Shown: piece by piece, positions 51,977-60,685 of the stretch
Numbering within the stretch: the first letter of the stretch is position 1
Layout of the letters: the number at the start of each line of letters is the position of its first letter
Notes under the pieces: generated by a model
What the model was told of the DNA's origin: nothing
What the model saw: only the letters and a program-made list of their open reading frames with translations
Databases searched by the model: none
Position numbers and translations under genes: made by a program
Source: Plantactinospora endophytica
GTDB lineage: Bacteria; Actinomycetota; Actinomycetes; Mycobacteriales; Micromonosporaceae
Direction: 5' to 3'
DNA: 64,000 nucleotides
NCBI RefSeq assembly: GCF_016862915.1
Contig: NZ_BONW01000013.1
Coordinates: forward strand, 62,001 to 126,000

Positions 51977-52924
51977 CTACATCGTGACGGCCGGTCCGGC
52001 GGAAAACGAGTTCTGCTTCGACTGGACGACGGGGTACTTCACCCCGGTGAGGTCTTCGGAGACGGCCCACAGTCGCTGCTGGACGGTTATGTCGTAAGAC
52101 TCCGCGCTGGAGGTGACCAGTCGGGGATGGCCCATGATCTCGTTGCGTCCGCCGGGACCGTAGTACTGGCCGCCGAGCGCGGCGGGGTCGGTGGCGGCGC
52201 GCAGGGTCGGCAGCGCGCCCATCGCCGGCGTCTGGGTGATCAGCGGCGCGAGCCAGGTGAGCGGAAGCCGGAGGGCCGTGGGGATGTTGCGGGCAAGTTC
52301 GGTGCTGGACATGCCGGGGTGCGCGGCCACCGCGACGGTGGTGCCGTGGGTAGCAAGCCGGCGCTGCAGTTCGTACGTGAACATCAGGTTGGCCAGCTTG
52401 GACTGACCATAGGCGGCGGCCCGGCCGTACGACCGCTTCCACTGCAGGTCGTCGAAGTGGATCGCGGCCCGGATGCGGTGGCCGGTGCTGCTGACCGTCA
52501 CGACGCGCGAGCCGGGCACCGGCAGCATCAGGTCCAGCAGCAGCCCGGTGAGCGCGAAGTGGCCGAGGTGGTTGGTGCCGAACTGCATCTCGAAGCCGTC
52601 CCGGGTGGTCTGCTTCGGGGTGTACATCACGCCGGCGTTGTTGATCAGCAGGTCGAGCCGGTCGAGCCGGGACCGCAGCGCCGCCGCCGCAGTCCGGACG
52701 GAGGCGAGCGAGGTCAGGTCCAGCGCTTGCACGGTCACGTCGCCGGTCATGTGGGCCGCGGCCTGCTCGCCCTTGTCGACGTTGCGCACGGCGAGCACCA
52801 CGGACGCCCCGCGTTCGGCGAGCGCCTTGGCGGTCTCGTACCCCAGGCCGGTGTTGGCCCCGGTCACCACTGCCACCCGCCCGCGCTGGTCCGGAATGTT
52901 ATCTCTCGTCCAGTTCTCGCTCAT
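51977..52924 (-). CDS. Short-chain dehydrogenase/reductase
   Basis: A 315-residue SDR of the retinol-dehydrogenase/WWOX-like type. The cofactor motif is VAVVTGANTGLGYETAKAL, followed by DLTSLASVR, LINNAGVMYTP, VTVSSTGHR and the catalytic AAYGQSKLANLMF (Tyr-x3-Lys). Proteins of this group usually prefer NADP and act on aldehydes, ketones or lipid-like substrates. ATG at 52924; the upstream extension lies in the operator region. It is divergent from the TetR gene at 53036, with three copies of a GTACC/GGTAC-type operator between, so it is very probably repressed by that TetR. Confidence 0.92.
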   Translation of the reverse strand: MSENWTRDNIPDQRGRVAVVTGANTGLGYETAKALAERGASVVLAVRNVDKGEQAAAHMTGDVTVQALDLTSLASVRTAAAALRSRLDRLDLLINNAGVMYTPKQTTRDGFEMQFGTNHLGHFALTGLLLDLMLPVPGSRVVTVSSTGHRIRAAIHFDDLQWKRSYGRAAAYGQSKLANLMFTYELQRRLATHGTTVAVAAHPGMSSTELARNIPTALRLPLTWLAPLITQTPAMGALPTLRAATDPAALGGQYYGPGGRNEIMGHPRLVTSSAESYDITVQQRLWAVSEDLTGVKYPVVQSKQNSFSAGPAVTM

Positions 52925-52948
52925 GTCAGGCTCCCTTGCCAAACTAAC

Positions 52949-53018
52949 GTACCGAAGGTATCTTGTGCCGGCAACGTTAAAGTACTTTCGGTACGTTGTC
53001 AACGTACCGCAGGTACGT
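52949..53018. promoter_or_regulatory. Three operator copies between SDR and tetR
   Basis: Sites at 52949-52961 (GTACC-GAA-GGTAT), 52982-52994 (GTACTTTCGGTAC) and 53002-53018 (perfect, arms ACGTACC and GGTACGT around GCA). The outermost copies flank each gene start. They are the likely binding sites of the TetR protein. Confidence 0.75.
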
Positions 53019-53035
53019 AAGTTAGGCTGGCGATC

Positions 53036-53701
53036 GTGACTTTCCAGCGGGCGCGAACCGAAGAGCAGCGGGAGATCCGCCGACGAGCGATCCTCGACAT
53101 GGCGTCGGCGATGCTCGACGAGATGCCTGTGGCCGCAGTCACGCTCAATGAGCTCAGTCGCCGGGTAGGCCTGGCGAAGCCGAACGTGCTGCGCTACTTC
53201 GAGTCTCGCGAGGCGGTGCTGCTAGAACTGCTCGACCACTTCCTCCAGGAGTGGCTGACGGAACTGGCGGGCGAGTTGGCCGTCGGCATCGACGAAGATC
53301 TACCAATGGCCGAGCGAGCGGCAGCGGTGGCCGACATCCTCAGCCGTTCGCTCTCTGGCCGAGTGGTGCTGTGCGACCTCTTCGGCGCACAGGGCAGCGT
53401 TCTGGAACACAACGTGTCCGTCGAGGTCGTAGCACGCTACAAGCGCGCCTCTCTGGACCGCCTGACAACCATGACCGCCCTGATCCAGAAGTACCTACCG
53501 GAGCTGGGCGAGAACGCGACACTGTTCAGCCTGCAAACCATGGTCATGGCCGGCGCGCTGTCGGCGTACAGCACACCCCCACCCAGCCTGCAGGCGGCCT
53601 ACCAGGCCGAGCCCGACCTGGCCCGCTTCCATCTGGAGCTGAGGGACTCCTTGAAGCTGGCCCTGACCGCGACCCTCCTGGGCGTGCTACCCCGCCGCTG
53701 A
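53036..53701 (+). CDS. TetR-family transcriptional regulator
   Basis: A 221-residue repressor. HTH region: RRAILDMASAMLDEMPVAAVTLNELSRRVGLAKPNVLRYFESREAVLLELL. The C-terminal domain is helical, with VLCDLFGAQGSVLEHNVSVEVVARYKRASL resembling TetR proteins paired with SDR genes. Start GTG at 53036, some 18 bases after the perfect operator copy, so autorepression is expected. It ends ten bases before the convergent acetyltransferase gene. Confidence 0.88.
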   Translation: MTFQRARTEEQREIRRRAILDMASAMLDEMPVAAVTLNELSRRVGLAKPNVLRYFESREAVLLELLDHFLQEWLTELAGELAVGIDEDLPMAERAAAVADILSRSLSGRVVLCDLFGAQGSVLEHNVSVEVVARYKRASLDRLTTMTALIQKYLPELGENATLFSLQTMVMAGALSAYSTPPPSLQAAYQAEPDLARFHLELRDSLKLALTATLLGVLPRR

Positions 53702-53711
53702 CCTGCGGGTT

Positions 53712-54245
53712 CTAGCCGGGTTGTACGACGGCGAAGAGCAGCGAGTCCCGCCAGCGGTCGCGGGCGAGCAGATGGTCGCGCAGCCGGCCCTCCTGGTGCA
53801 GTCCCGCCTTGACGAGGGCACGGGCCGAGCCTGTGTTGTCTGGATGGCACGTCGCGGCGATGCGGTGCAGGCCGAGCTCTGCGAATCCGAACCGGATCAG
53901 CTCCCGCGCCGCTTCGGTGGCGTAGCCCTGGTTCCAGACCGACGGATGGAAGACGAAGCCGATCTCGCCTCGGCGGTGGGTGGCGTTTTCCACCCAGATG
54001 GCGACCGATCCGACGAGCAGGTCACCGGCCACTGCCGCGAGATTGAACGCCGTGCGGTGTGGGTCGGCGGCCTGCGCCACACAGTTACGCACGAACGCTC
54101 CGCTGTCGGCGCGGGTGTTGGGCCCCCAGTCCGTGAATCGGGTGACGGCCGGATCGCCGGCGAAGGCGTGCACCGCCTCTTCGTCGGACGGATCGAAGTC
54201 GCGCAGGAGCAGCCGGTTGGTACGGAGCGGCAGCACGGGACTCAT
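53712..54245 (-). CDS. GNAT-family N-acetyltransferase (RimJ-like)
   Basis: A 177-residue acetyltransferase. The RimJ/RimL group pattern is clear: LPLRTNRLLLRDFDPSDEEAVHAFAGDPAV, then GEIGFVFHPSVWNQGYATEAARELIRFGFAELGLHRIAATCHPDNTGSARALVKAG. The acetyl-CoA loop is the Q-G-Y-A-T-E-A segment. It could acetylate a ribosomal protein N-terminus, an antibiotic or another small amine. ATG at 54245 is chosen; the frame stays open 16 codons upstream. Convergent with the TetR gene. Confidence 0.88.
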   Translation of the reverse strand: MSPVLPLRTNRLLLRDFDPSDEEAVHAFAGDPAVTRFTDWGPNTRADSGAFVRNCVAQAADPHRTAFNLAAVAGDLLVGSVAIWVENATHRRGEIGFVFHPSVWNQGYATEAARELIRFGFAELGLHRIAATCHPDNTGSARALVKAGLHQEGRLRDHLLARDRWRDSLLFAVVQPG

Positions 54246-54394
54246 CGGGTCTAGATCACCAGCTTGCGGAGTACGGAGAGGGTTCGGCTGCACGCCGGAC
54301 GGGCAACCTGACAGCCGACCTGTCGGCGCCGACGACGCCCCCGGACGTTGGGGGATCGGCAGCCCCAGCCCGTCGAGCTTACGGCGGCTTGATC

Positions 54395-54605
54395 AACGCT
54401 GCACGGCTGCTTGGTGCTCACGGCGACGGCACACCGTCCGTCCCGGGCCAGGTTGCGCCCCTTGACCGAGCCAGGTCGGATACTGATGGACAACGCCACG
54501 TCGAGCCAGGCCGCGAGCACCGGTTGGACGTGCGGCCGGCCGCTGGCTCGGCCGGTCGCGAGTCACACCTTGCCGACAGTGGCCATTCGCTCGACCGCCG
54601 CGGAC
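54395..54605 (-). pseudogene. Remnant of a PPOX-class (F420/FMN) oxidoreductase
   Basis: The minus strand gives ERMATVGKV, an in-frame TGA where Trp is expected, then LATGRASGRPHVQPVLAAWL and SVKGRNLARDGRCAVAVSTK. These are the first two strands and the cofactor region of pyridoxamine-oxidase-like proteins. The remainder of the protein is absent. The 458-base gap between the acetyltransferase and DUF899 genes holds nothing else recognisable. Confidence 0.65.
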
Positions 54606-54703
54606 CATGGCACGACCGTGCTGGGGTCGCTGCTTATCGGCGCCGCGTCTTCGGGGCGAACAGCAGCTCGGCGGGCGGCTCGGTCCGGGTCGTCACGGCC
54701 GCC

Positions 54704-55372
54704 CTACTGAGGTCGCTGCTCGTACTCGTCGTGCAGCCGCCACCATGTGTAGGGCTCGGTCTGCGGCCACCCCTCCGGTGAGTCCTCCCAGGTCTCCTGG
54801 CGCCCGAACGGTGTGAGGTCGAGCAGGTTGAAGTCCAGGCGGAGCCGGTCGACGCCGCGGGCGGTGGTGACGTACGTGCGATAGACCTGGGTGCCGTCGC
54901 GGAGGAAGACGCTGAGCGCGAACCCCTTGCCGGCACCGCACTCCAGGCTGAAGTCGCCGCCTCGGGACGAGTACACCGGGATGGTCCAGCCCATCCGCTG
55001 CCAGTACTGCCGCAACTGCGCGTACGGCATGTCGGAGACGACGGCGAACGTGGTGTCGCGAGCGTGCAGGTGCGCCTGGTGGCCGACGTTGTCGATGACG
55101 GCGGCGCAGCCGGAGCAGTACGCGTCCGGGCCTCGATCCATCATCTGGTAGACGACGAGCTGGCGCCGGCCCTCGAACAGGTCGGGCAGCCGAACGGCGC
55201 CGCCCGGCCCGGTGAACGTGGTATCGGCACGGAAACGGACCATCGGCAGCCGGCGGCGCTCGGCGGCCAGCGCGTCCAGGGCTCGTGTGGCGGCCTTCTC
55301 CTTGGCCAGGAGGCGGTCCCGGGCCGCTTGCCACTCCTCGGCGGTCACGATCGGTGGAAGAGGCACGGTCAT
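54704..55372 (-). CDS. DUF899 thioredoxin-like protein
   Basis: A 222-residue DUF899 (AhpC/TSA-like, thioredoxin-fold) protein. Typical parts: TAEEWQAARDRLLAKEKAATRALDALAAERRRLPMV at the start, LVVYQMMDRGPDAYCSGCAAVIDNVGH with a CxxC pair, and FNLLDLTPFGRQE near the end. Function of the family is unproven; a redox role is suggested by the fold. ATG at 55372 has AGAGGG next to it. It is divergent from the HxlR regulator at 55448 and shares a repeated operator, so the two form a sensor/effector pair. Confidence 0.85.
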   Translation of the reverse strand: MTVPLPPIVTAEEWQAARDRLLAKEKAATRALDALAAERRRLPMVRFRADTTFTGPGGAVRLPDLFEGRRQLVVYQMMDRGPDAYCSGCAAVIDNVGHQAHLHARDTTFAVVSDMPYAQLRQYWQRMGWTIPVYSSRGGDFSLECGAGKGFALSVFLRDGTQVYRTYVTTARGVDRLRLDFNLLDLTPFGRQETWEDSPEGWPQTEPYTWWRLHDEYEQRPQ

Positions 55373-55382
55373 CCCTCTCATC

Positions 55383-55435
55383 GGTTCCTTAAGGAGACCG
55401 ACGATACAGTTGGTTGGTTCCCTGAAGCAACCAAC
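55383..55435. promoter_or_regulatory. Repeated operator between DUF899 and HxlR genes
   Basis: GGTTCCTTAAGGAGACC (55383-55399) and GGTTCCCTGAAGCAACC (55416-55432) are two copies of one imperfect dyad, 33 bases apart. The second lies in a larger dyad GTTGGTT-N9-AACCAAC (55413-55435). Probable HxlR sites. Confidence 0.65.
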
Positions 55436-55447
55436 AGGATCGTGACC

Positions 55448-55915
55448 ATGCAGAGAACCTCGTTCGCCGACATGACCTGCTCGATCGCCCGCACCCTGGA
55501 TATCGTCGGCGAGCCGTGGTCGCCGCTGATCCTGCGTGACATCTGGGTGGGCATCACCCGTTTCTCCGACATCCAGCGCGACCTCGGCATCTCGCGCAAG
55601 GTACTCGCCGAACGCCTGCGGTGGCTCGTCACGCACGGCGTGCTCGAACGCCGCCAGTACGCCCACCACCCGCCGCGACACGAATACGCGCTCACCGACA
55701 AGGGTTACCAGCTCTGCGACATCCTGCTCGCCATCACCGCCTGGGGTGACCGCTGGACAGCCGGCGATGCCGGCCCACCCGTGCTGATCCGCCACCGCAC
55801 CTGCGACCACCACGTCCACGCCGAACTGCGCTGCTCCCACTGCGGCACGCCTCTGCACGCCGCCGAAGTCGACATCGAGGACGGCCCAGGCGCGGCCGGA
55901 CCCACCCCGCGCTAG
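55448..55915 (+). CDS. HxlR-family regulator with C-terminal zinc-ribbon-like motif
   Basis: A 155-residue winged-helix regulator. The HxlR core is DMTCSIARTLDIVGEPWSPLILRDIWVGITRFSDIQRDLGISRKVLAERLRWLVTHGVLERRQY, with DMTC supplying the conserved N-terminal Cys. The last 35 residues carry RHRTCDHHVHAELRCSHCGTPLHAAEVD, where Cys and His residues could bind zinc or act as a redox switch. GTG two codons upstream is an alternative start. It is paired with the divergent DUF899 gene. Confidence 0.87.
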   Translation: MQRTSFADMTCSIARTLDIVGEPWSPLILRDIWVGITRFSDIQRDLGISRKVLAERLRWLVTHGVLERRQYAHHPPRHEYALTDKGYQLCDILLAITAWGDRWTAGDAGPPVLIRHRTCDHHVHAELRCSHCGTPLHAAEVDIEDGPGAAGPTPR

Positions 55916-56017
55916 CTCTGGCACGGGCCCGGACACCGCCGAGCGTCAGAGCCCCGACAGTCGCACCGGACGACCATCCGACACAACCGTCAACTGAGTC
56001 GTCCGACGGAGGATTGA

Positions 56018-56369
56018 ATGTCGCCCTCAGCGCTACCACCCGACGATCCGGCACGCGAACTCGTCCAGGTGCGGCCCGGTGACTCCGGCCTGGTACACCT
56101 AGCCATCGCCGGCGGCACCTACACCGTGCTCGTGCGCGGCGAGCAGGGCCAACGCGCCGCATTTCTTCGGCAATGCCACCGACCAGCCCGCCCGCCTGCT
56201 GTGTATGTGCAGCCCTGCCGGTCAGGACGAGTACTTCCTCAAGGTGGGTGACCCCGTCGACGGACCCACCGCCCCGCCGCCGCTTCTGAGCGCGGAGGAA
56301 CAAGACGAGTGCCGACAGCGTGCGGCTCGTCTGGCCGCCGACTACCGAACGGAACTGATGGTCTCGTGA
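56018..56369 (+). pseudogene. Cupin-domain protein with central deletion and frameshift
   Basis: The start (MSPSALPPDDPARELVQVRPG, then TYTVLVRGEQ) matches the opening of actinomycete cupin proteins. After a frameshift at about 56160 the sequence jumps to FFGNATDQPARLLCMCSPAG, then YFLKVGDPVD and an LSAEEQDECRQRAARL end with TGA. The metal-binding cupin core, about 60 residues, is missing. The gene cannot make a functional cupin. No further feature was seen to 56598. Confidence 0.65.
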
Positions 56370-56598
56370 ACCTCGACACGAACGGCGAGTACGACCTGGA
56401 ACCGGTCGCCGGCGACGGCCCTCCGTGGGTTCCCACTCGTTCTGCTCCGCCGTTCAGGTGCCCCGGCCGGACGCACGAGTTGGAGTGCCGGTAAGAAACG
56501 TATAACCAGATCCGAACGGCGGCGGTCGGACGCAGCCGTCCCGAGGTACCGCTAAAGAACGATCATAGAGACTTTCAAAGCTGGGCTAGGGTTCCCTG

Positions 56599-57942
56599 GT
56601 GAATGCCGATGATCTTGACTACCGCGCGCGGACGCTCTCTGGGTGCATTCCCCCGGCCTTGGTCTCCCGGCTCATCTCGCTCGGGCATGTCGAAGAGGTG
56701 AAGTGGCAGGCCGGCCGCGGGGAGTGGTTCTGCGCCCGGGCGTGGGCACAGCTGCTTGCCGGGCAGGAACGTCGGGCGGAGGCGCGGGAGCTGCTCGCCC
56801 CGTACGTCGCCACCGGCTGGTGGAAGGCTGCCGAGACCATGGCGGACCTGTTGGAGAGCTGGGGGCAGGTCGAGGAAGCGATCACGTTGACCCGTCCTTA
56901 CGCAGACGCCGAGAATCGGCTGGCACTGGACTACTTCGCGCGCCTGCTCGGCAGGAACGGTCGCGGCGATGACGCGTTCGCTCTGCTGGAGCCGCACGTT
57001 CATGACTGGTTCCTCGCCACTGCGCTGGTGGCCGTCGCCGCGGGCGCGGGCCGCGACGACGACGCTGCCGAGCTGCTGACCGCCCGCGTCAAGGTGATCG
57101 AGCGTCGCTGTGACGATCTGTCGTGCAGCTGCGGTGCACCGGATCCGTTTGCCGTCGGCCTGCTTGCCGAGATCCGGGAGCGTCAGGGCCGCATCGACGA
57201 GGCGATCGCCCTGCTGCACACGCGAAGCACCACCTCGATCAACAATCGCGATCAGCTGGCCGACCTGCTGGCCCGGCATGATCGGATCCAGGAACTACGG
57301 GCGTACGCGGCCTCCGAGCATCACGGGCACGCCGCGCAGCGTCTCGCGGAGCTGTTGGAGGAACGCGGTGACGTGGACGGCGCGATCGGCGTGTATCAGC
57401 ACTTGCCGAACCGGGGTGGCAACGAGGCGGTACAGCTCGCGGAACTGCTAGCACGCCACGGTCGAGGTGACGAGGCACTGGAGATGCTGCGATCGACGGC
57501 AGATGCGGGTGGCGCGGACGACTGGCTCGTCCACACGCTCTGTGAGCATTACGCCGCCCAGGGGCGCGCCGAGGACGGTCTGGCCTACCTCGACACCTTG
57601 AGAGAGCGCCTCGGAGAAGAGTATTGGGAGTTCTTCAGCATGCGGCTTCCGCTGATGGTCGCGTGCGGGCGCCTTGAAGAGGCGATCGAGCTTGCGAAAG
57701 CGCATCCCGAGGGTGAAACCCTGTACGCGGTCGAATCCATCGCCGAGCTACTGGCCGATGCTGGGCGCGCTGAGGAAGCCATCACCATCCTTGAACAGCA
57801 GGGCGGGGCCAGAAGCGCCTTGGCGTCGCATCTAATCGAACGCGGAAGAGTCAGGGACGCGGTGACACTTTTGCAGCGGCATGAACCCCGGCCGCCCGAG
57901 CAGTCGTGGACCGGCGCCGCCACCGACTCGCCGCCGTTCTGA
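56599..57942 (+). CDS. Tetratricopeptide-like repeat protein
   Basis: A 447-residue soluble protein made almost wholly of short paired helices. Repeats of about 34 residues are seen as GQVEEAITLTRPYADAENRL, the GRIDEAIALLHTRSTTSI unit, GDVDGAIGVYQHLPNRGG, GRGDEALEMLRSTADAGG, GRLEEAIELAKAHPEG and GRAEEAITILEQQGGARS. A CSCGAP pair sits near residue 178. The pattern G-x-x-x-E/D-A-I-x-x-L is TPR-like. GTG start at 56599. It probably mediates protein contacts; no partner is adjacent. Similar proteins are numerous in actinomycetes with no fixed role. Confidence 0.78.
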   Translation: MNADDLDYRARTLSGCIPPALVSRLISLGHVEEVKWQAGRGEWFCARAWAQLLAGQERRAEARELLAPYVATGWWKAAETMADLLESWGQVEEAITLTRPYADAENRLALDYFARLLGRNGRGDDAFALLEPHVHDWFLATALVAVAAGAGRDDDAAELLTARVKVIERRCDDLSCSCGAPDPFAVGLLAEIRERQGRIDEAIALLHTRSTTSINNRDQLADLLARHDRIQELRAYAASEHHGHAAQRLAELLEERGDVDGAIGVYQHLPNRGGNEAVQLAELLARHGRGDEALEMLRSTADAGGADDWLVHTLCEHYAAQGRAEDGLAYLDTLRERLGEEYWEFFSMRLPLMVACGRLEEAIELAKAHPEGETLYAVESIAELLADAGRAEEAITILEQQGGARSALASHLIERGRVRDAVTLLQRHEPRPPEQSWTGAATDSPPF

Positions 57943-58179
57943 GTATCCATCTCGGCATGTGTGCGGCCGAGACTGTCAGCACGGGACGCTCGAGCACGGG
58001 TGGATGGGCCGGCTGCGTGCTCCGTGGCTGCTCGGACCTCAGGACACTGACGCGAACGCCACGGGACGCAGCCGGATCCGGGGCTCCCGCGAGGCGGCCC
58101 GGCCTATCGACCGATCTTTGTATGCGGCGCTGGCAAGCCCTGGACCTGTACGGACGCCGTGGGACCACGGATCGAAGGG

Positions 58180-58749
58180 TTAGGTGTGCCGCTCGGGGCT
58201 GGCGTCCGCGCCAGTCTCCGTCCTGGGTTTGTCCGGCACGACGACGAGGCTGACGACCCTTCGTCGGCGGCCGTCATCCCTGCCCAGGCCGACCCGAGCG
58301 ACGACGGCGCTCTCGATCTCCCCGACCAACTCGGTGAACTCCTCCTCGGTCAGCCACACCGCCGCCTGCCGGTAGACCACGCCGTCGGCGTTCGGGTCGG
58401 CGTTCTCGTGGGCGATGTAGCGGTCGAAGTCCCCCATCAGGGATGCCGAGAACATGGTGTACGCACGCTGGTGGTCCTCCCGCGTCATCGCTGCTCGTGC
58501 CGCCGGGTCGACCACCGCCTGTTCCCCGCGTACCCGGTAGCTGCGCTCCACCGTGCCGCGTACCCGCTTTTCCTCCACCACCTCGAGCACGCCCGCGTCG
58601 GCCAGTACGGCGATGTGCCGGTACATGGTCGCCGGCGGGATGTCGGGCAGGCGGTCGCGCAACTGGGCTGTGGTCAGCGGGTCGGCGTCGAACAGCGCTT
58701 GCAGGATCCGGATCCGGACTGGGTGGAGGAGAAGGTCCGCAGTTGCCAT
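58180..58749 (-). CDS. ArsR/PadR-like helix-turn-helix regulator
   Basis: A 189-residue regulator. The N-terminal winged helix (LLLHPVRIRILQALFDADPLTTAQLRDRLPDIPPATMYRHIAVLADAGVLEVVEEKRVRGTVERSYRV) resembles ArsR-type regulators with a helical C-terminal domain (DHQRAYTMFSASLMGDFDRYI and VWLTEEEFTELVGEIESAV). ATG at 58749. It is divergent from an alpha/beta hydrolase gene at 58829, with two direct repeats between, so that gene is the likely target. The tail is basic and then polar. Confidence 0.85.
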   Translation of the reverse strand: MATADLLLHPVRIRILQALFDADPLTTAQLRDRLPDIPPATMYRHIAVLADAGVLEVVEEKRVRGTVERSYRVRGEQAVVDPAARAAMTREDHQRAYTMFSASLMGDFDRYIAHENADPNADGVVYRQAAVWLTEEEFTELVGEIESAVVARVGLGRDDGRRRRVVSLVVVPDKPRTETGADASPERHT

Positions 58750-58769
58750 GCCCCATGTTCCCACATACG

Positions 58770-58804
58770 ATAATGATCCCAGAGCTGATAATGTTCTCAA
58801 AGCT
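58770..58804. promoter_or_regulatory. Tandem 17-bp direct repeats, probable operator
   Basis: ATAATGATCCCAGAGCT (58770-58786) and ATAATGTTCTCAAAGCT (58788-58804) match at 14 of 17 positions, one base apart. They lie in the AT-rich strip between the divergent regulator and hydrolase genes. Confidence 0.6.
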
Positions 58805-58828
58805 AAGAATGATGAGGTGGGCGCGCAC

Positions 58829-59761
58829 ATGCGGGACGTCGACATGACCGCCATCGCGGACGACGGGCTGCCCCTGGTCGGCACGCTGACCCTGCCCGCC
58901 GGCCCCGGTCCGCACCCGGCCGTCCTGCTGCTGCACGCCTCCGGGCGGCTGGATCGTGACGCCAACACCGGCAGCCGGCTCCGGATGGAACTGGGACCGC
59001 CGCTGGCCACCGCGCTTGCGAGGGACGGGATCGCGACGTTGCGTTATGACCGGCGCGGTGTCGGCGCCACAGCCGGCGACTGGCGGGCGACCGGATTCGC
59101 CGACAACCGACAGGATGCCGCCGCCGCGCTACGCGCCCTGGCCGGCCGGCCCGACATCCGGCCGGACGCCATCGGCGTGGTCGGGCACAGCGAGGGGGCT
59201 GTGCACGCCATGGCTCTCGGCACCCGCCCGGAGGTGGCCGCGGTGGTGCTGCTGGCCGGGTTCGCCCGTCCGGGTGAGGAGGCCCTGCGGTGGCAGGCCG
59301 GGATGATCGCCCGCGATCTACCCGCACCCGTACGGCCGCTGCTGCCGGTCCTGCGATCCCTGGCTGCCCGGCAGTTGACCCGGATCAAGACGACCAGCAC
59401 AGACGTGCTGCGAGTCGCCGGAAGACCGGTGAACGCCCGGTGGATGCGGGAGATGCTCGGCCACGACCCGCGCCCGGACCTGGCGAACATCCGGGTTCCG
59501 GTGCTGGCGATAACCGGTGCCAAGGACATCCAGGTCGACCCGGCGGACCTGGACGAGATCCGCCGGCTGGTACCCGGTGAGGTCGAGGTCCACCGGATCC
59601 CCGACCTCACCCATCCGTTGCGGCGTGACCCCGGTCGGCCGTCGGTGCGCTCGTATCCCCGGCTGCTGCGCCAGCCGGTCGACGGCGAGCTGCTCGCGCA
59701 GGTGAGCGGTTGGCTCGCCCACCGACTCCAGGGGACGCCCTGCGCGACCGGCGCCCCGTAA
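58829..59761 (+). CDS. Alpha/beta hydrolase, dienelactone hydrolase-like
   Basis: A 310-residue cytoplasmic hydrolase. GTLTLPAGPGPHPAVLLLHASGRLDRD is the oxyanion-forming start, IATLRYDRRGVGATAGDW the next strand, and VVGHSEGAVHAMALG supplies the nucleophile Ser. The acid is in ITGAKDIQVDP and the His in DLTHPLRRD. Such proteins hydrolyse esters or lactones. ATG at 58829; GTG four codons earlier is an alternative. It lies directly after the tandem repeats and is probably controlled by the divergent regulator. A CPBP protease gene follows. Confidence 0.87.
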   Translation: MRDVDMTAIADDGLPLVGTLTLPAGPGPHPAVLLLHASGRLDRDANTGSRLRMELGPPLATALARDGIATLRYDRRGVGATAGDWRATGFADNRQDAAAALRALAGRPDIRPDAIGVVGHSEGAVHAMALGTRPEVAAVVLLAGFARPGEEALRWQAGMIARDLPAPVRPLLPVLRSLAARQLTRIKTTSTDVLRVAGRPVNARWMREMLGHDPRPDLANIRVPVLAITGAKDIQVDPADLDEIRRLVPGEVEVHRIPDLTHPLRRDPGRPSVRSYPRLLRQPVDGELLAQVSGWLAHRLQGTPCATGAP

Positions 59762-59833
59762 CAACCGATCCCGTCCCTGCCGGGACGGAAGGTCCCTCGT
59801 CGAAGTCCTGATCCAACAAGTGAAGGAAGAGGC

Positions 59834-60685
59834 ATGACCATCGCAACCCCTGCTCGCCGAGACGGCGGCCTGACCATCTTCTGGGTCGTCACGTTCACGT
59901 GGACCTTCGTTCTCTGGCTTGTCGCGATCGCACTCGACGGATCGGCGACGACCTCGCCCACCGTCATTCCCTTCCTGCTCGGCGGCTTCGGCCCGGTGAT
60001 CGGCGCGATCGTGGTCCGGGTGCGGCGCTCCCGCCGCCGGGAACCCGTTCCGACCCACACGGTGCGGACCCGACTGGGCGCGCGACTGCTCTGGGTACTG
60101 CCCATGCTGGTGATGGCATCGACAACCGTGCTGGCAGCCGCGCTGCTCTCCGAGGCCCTGGGCGGCCCCACGTTGAGCCTGACCGAGGGACGGGAGCTGA
60201 TCGCGACGGCCGGCGGAGCCGTACCGTTCCTGATCAGCATGCTGATCGCCGGCCCGTTGGCCGAGGAGCCCGGTTGGCGTGGCACGGCGTACCCTCGCCT
60301 GCTCGCCTCGACGAGCCGCCTGCGGGCCGGGCTGATGCTGGGTGCCGCCTGGGCGGTGTGGCATCTGCCGCTGTTCTTCATCGACGGGACTATCCAGGCC
60401 GAGTTCGGCCTGTTCAGTTGGAGCGGGCTGCTGTTCACCCTCAGCGTCTTCCCGATGGCACTGCTCACCGGCTACGCCTACGAACTTGCCGGCGTCACCG
60501 CTTCGATCGCGGTCCACTTCGGCGTGAACACGACGATCGCCCTGCTGACCGTCAAGTCCCCCCTCACCCAGGCCCTCGTGCTGGCGGTGCAGATCATCGT
60601 GGCGTCCGCGTTGCTCGCCTCGCGGCGTAACCGCCGGTCGGACCTGCCGGTGCAGGGCCACCAGGAGACTGCTGGTGTGCGGTGA
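59834..60685 (+). CDS. CPBP-family intramembrane metalloprotease
   Basis: A 283-residue membrane protein with seven or eight hydrophobic segments. The CPBP/Abi motif is intact: AEEPGWRG with Glu144, Glu145 and Arg149, then WAVWHLPLFF with His, and SIAVHFGVNTT with His and Asn. These proteins are related to CAAX prenyl proteases and cleave within the membrane or act in peptide self-protection. ATG at 59834 has AGGAAGAG upstream. Its stop overlaps the GTG of the next gene (GTGA), so the two are co-translated. Confidence 0.9.
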   Translation: MTIATPARRDGGLTIFWVVTFTWTFVLWLVAIALDGSATTSPTVIPFLLGGFGPVIGAIVVRVRRSRRREPVPTHTVRTRLGARLLWVLPMLVMASTTVLAAALLSEALGGPTLSLTEGRELIATAGGAVPFLISMLIAGPLAEEPGWRGTAYPRLLASTSRLRAGLMLGAAWAVWHLPLFFIDGTIQAEFGLFSWSGLLFTLSVFPMALLTGYAYELAGVTASIAVHFGVNTTIALLTVKSPLTQALVLAVQIIVASALLASRRNRRSDLPVQGHQETAGVR

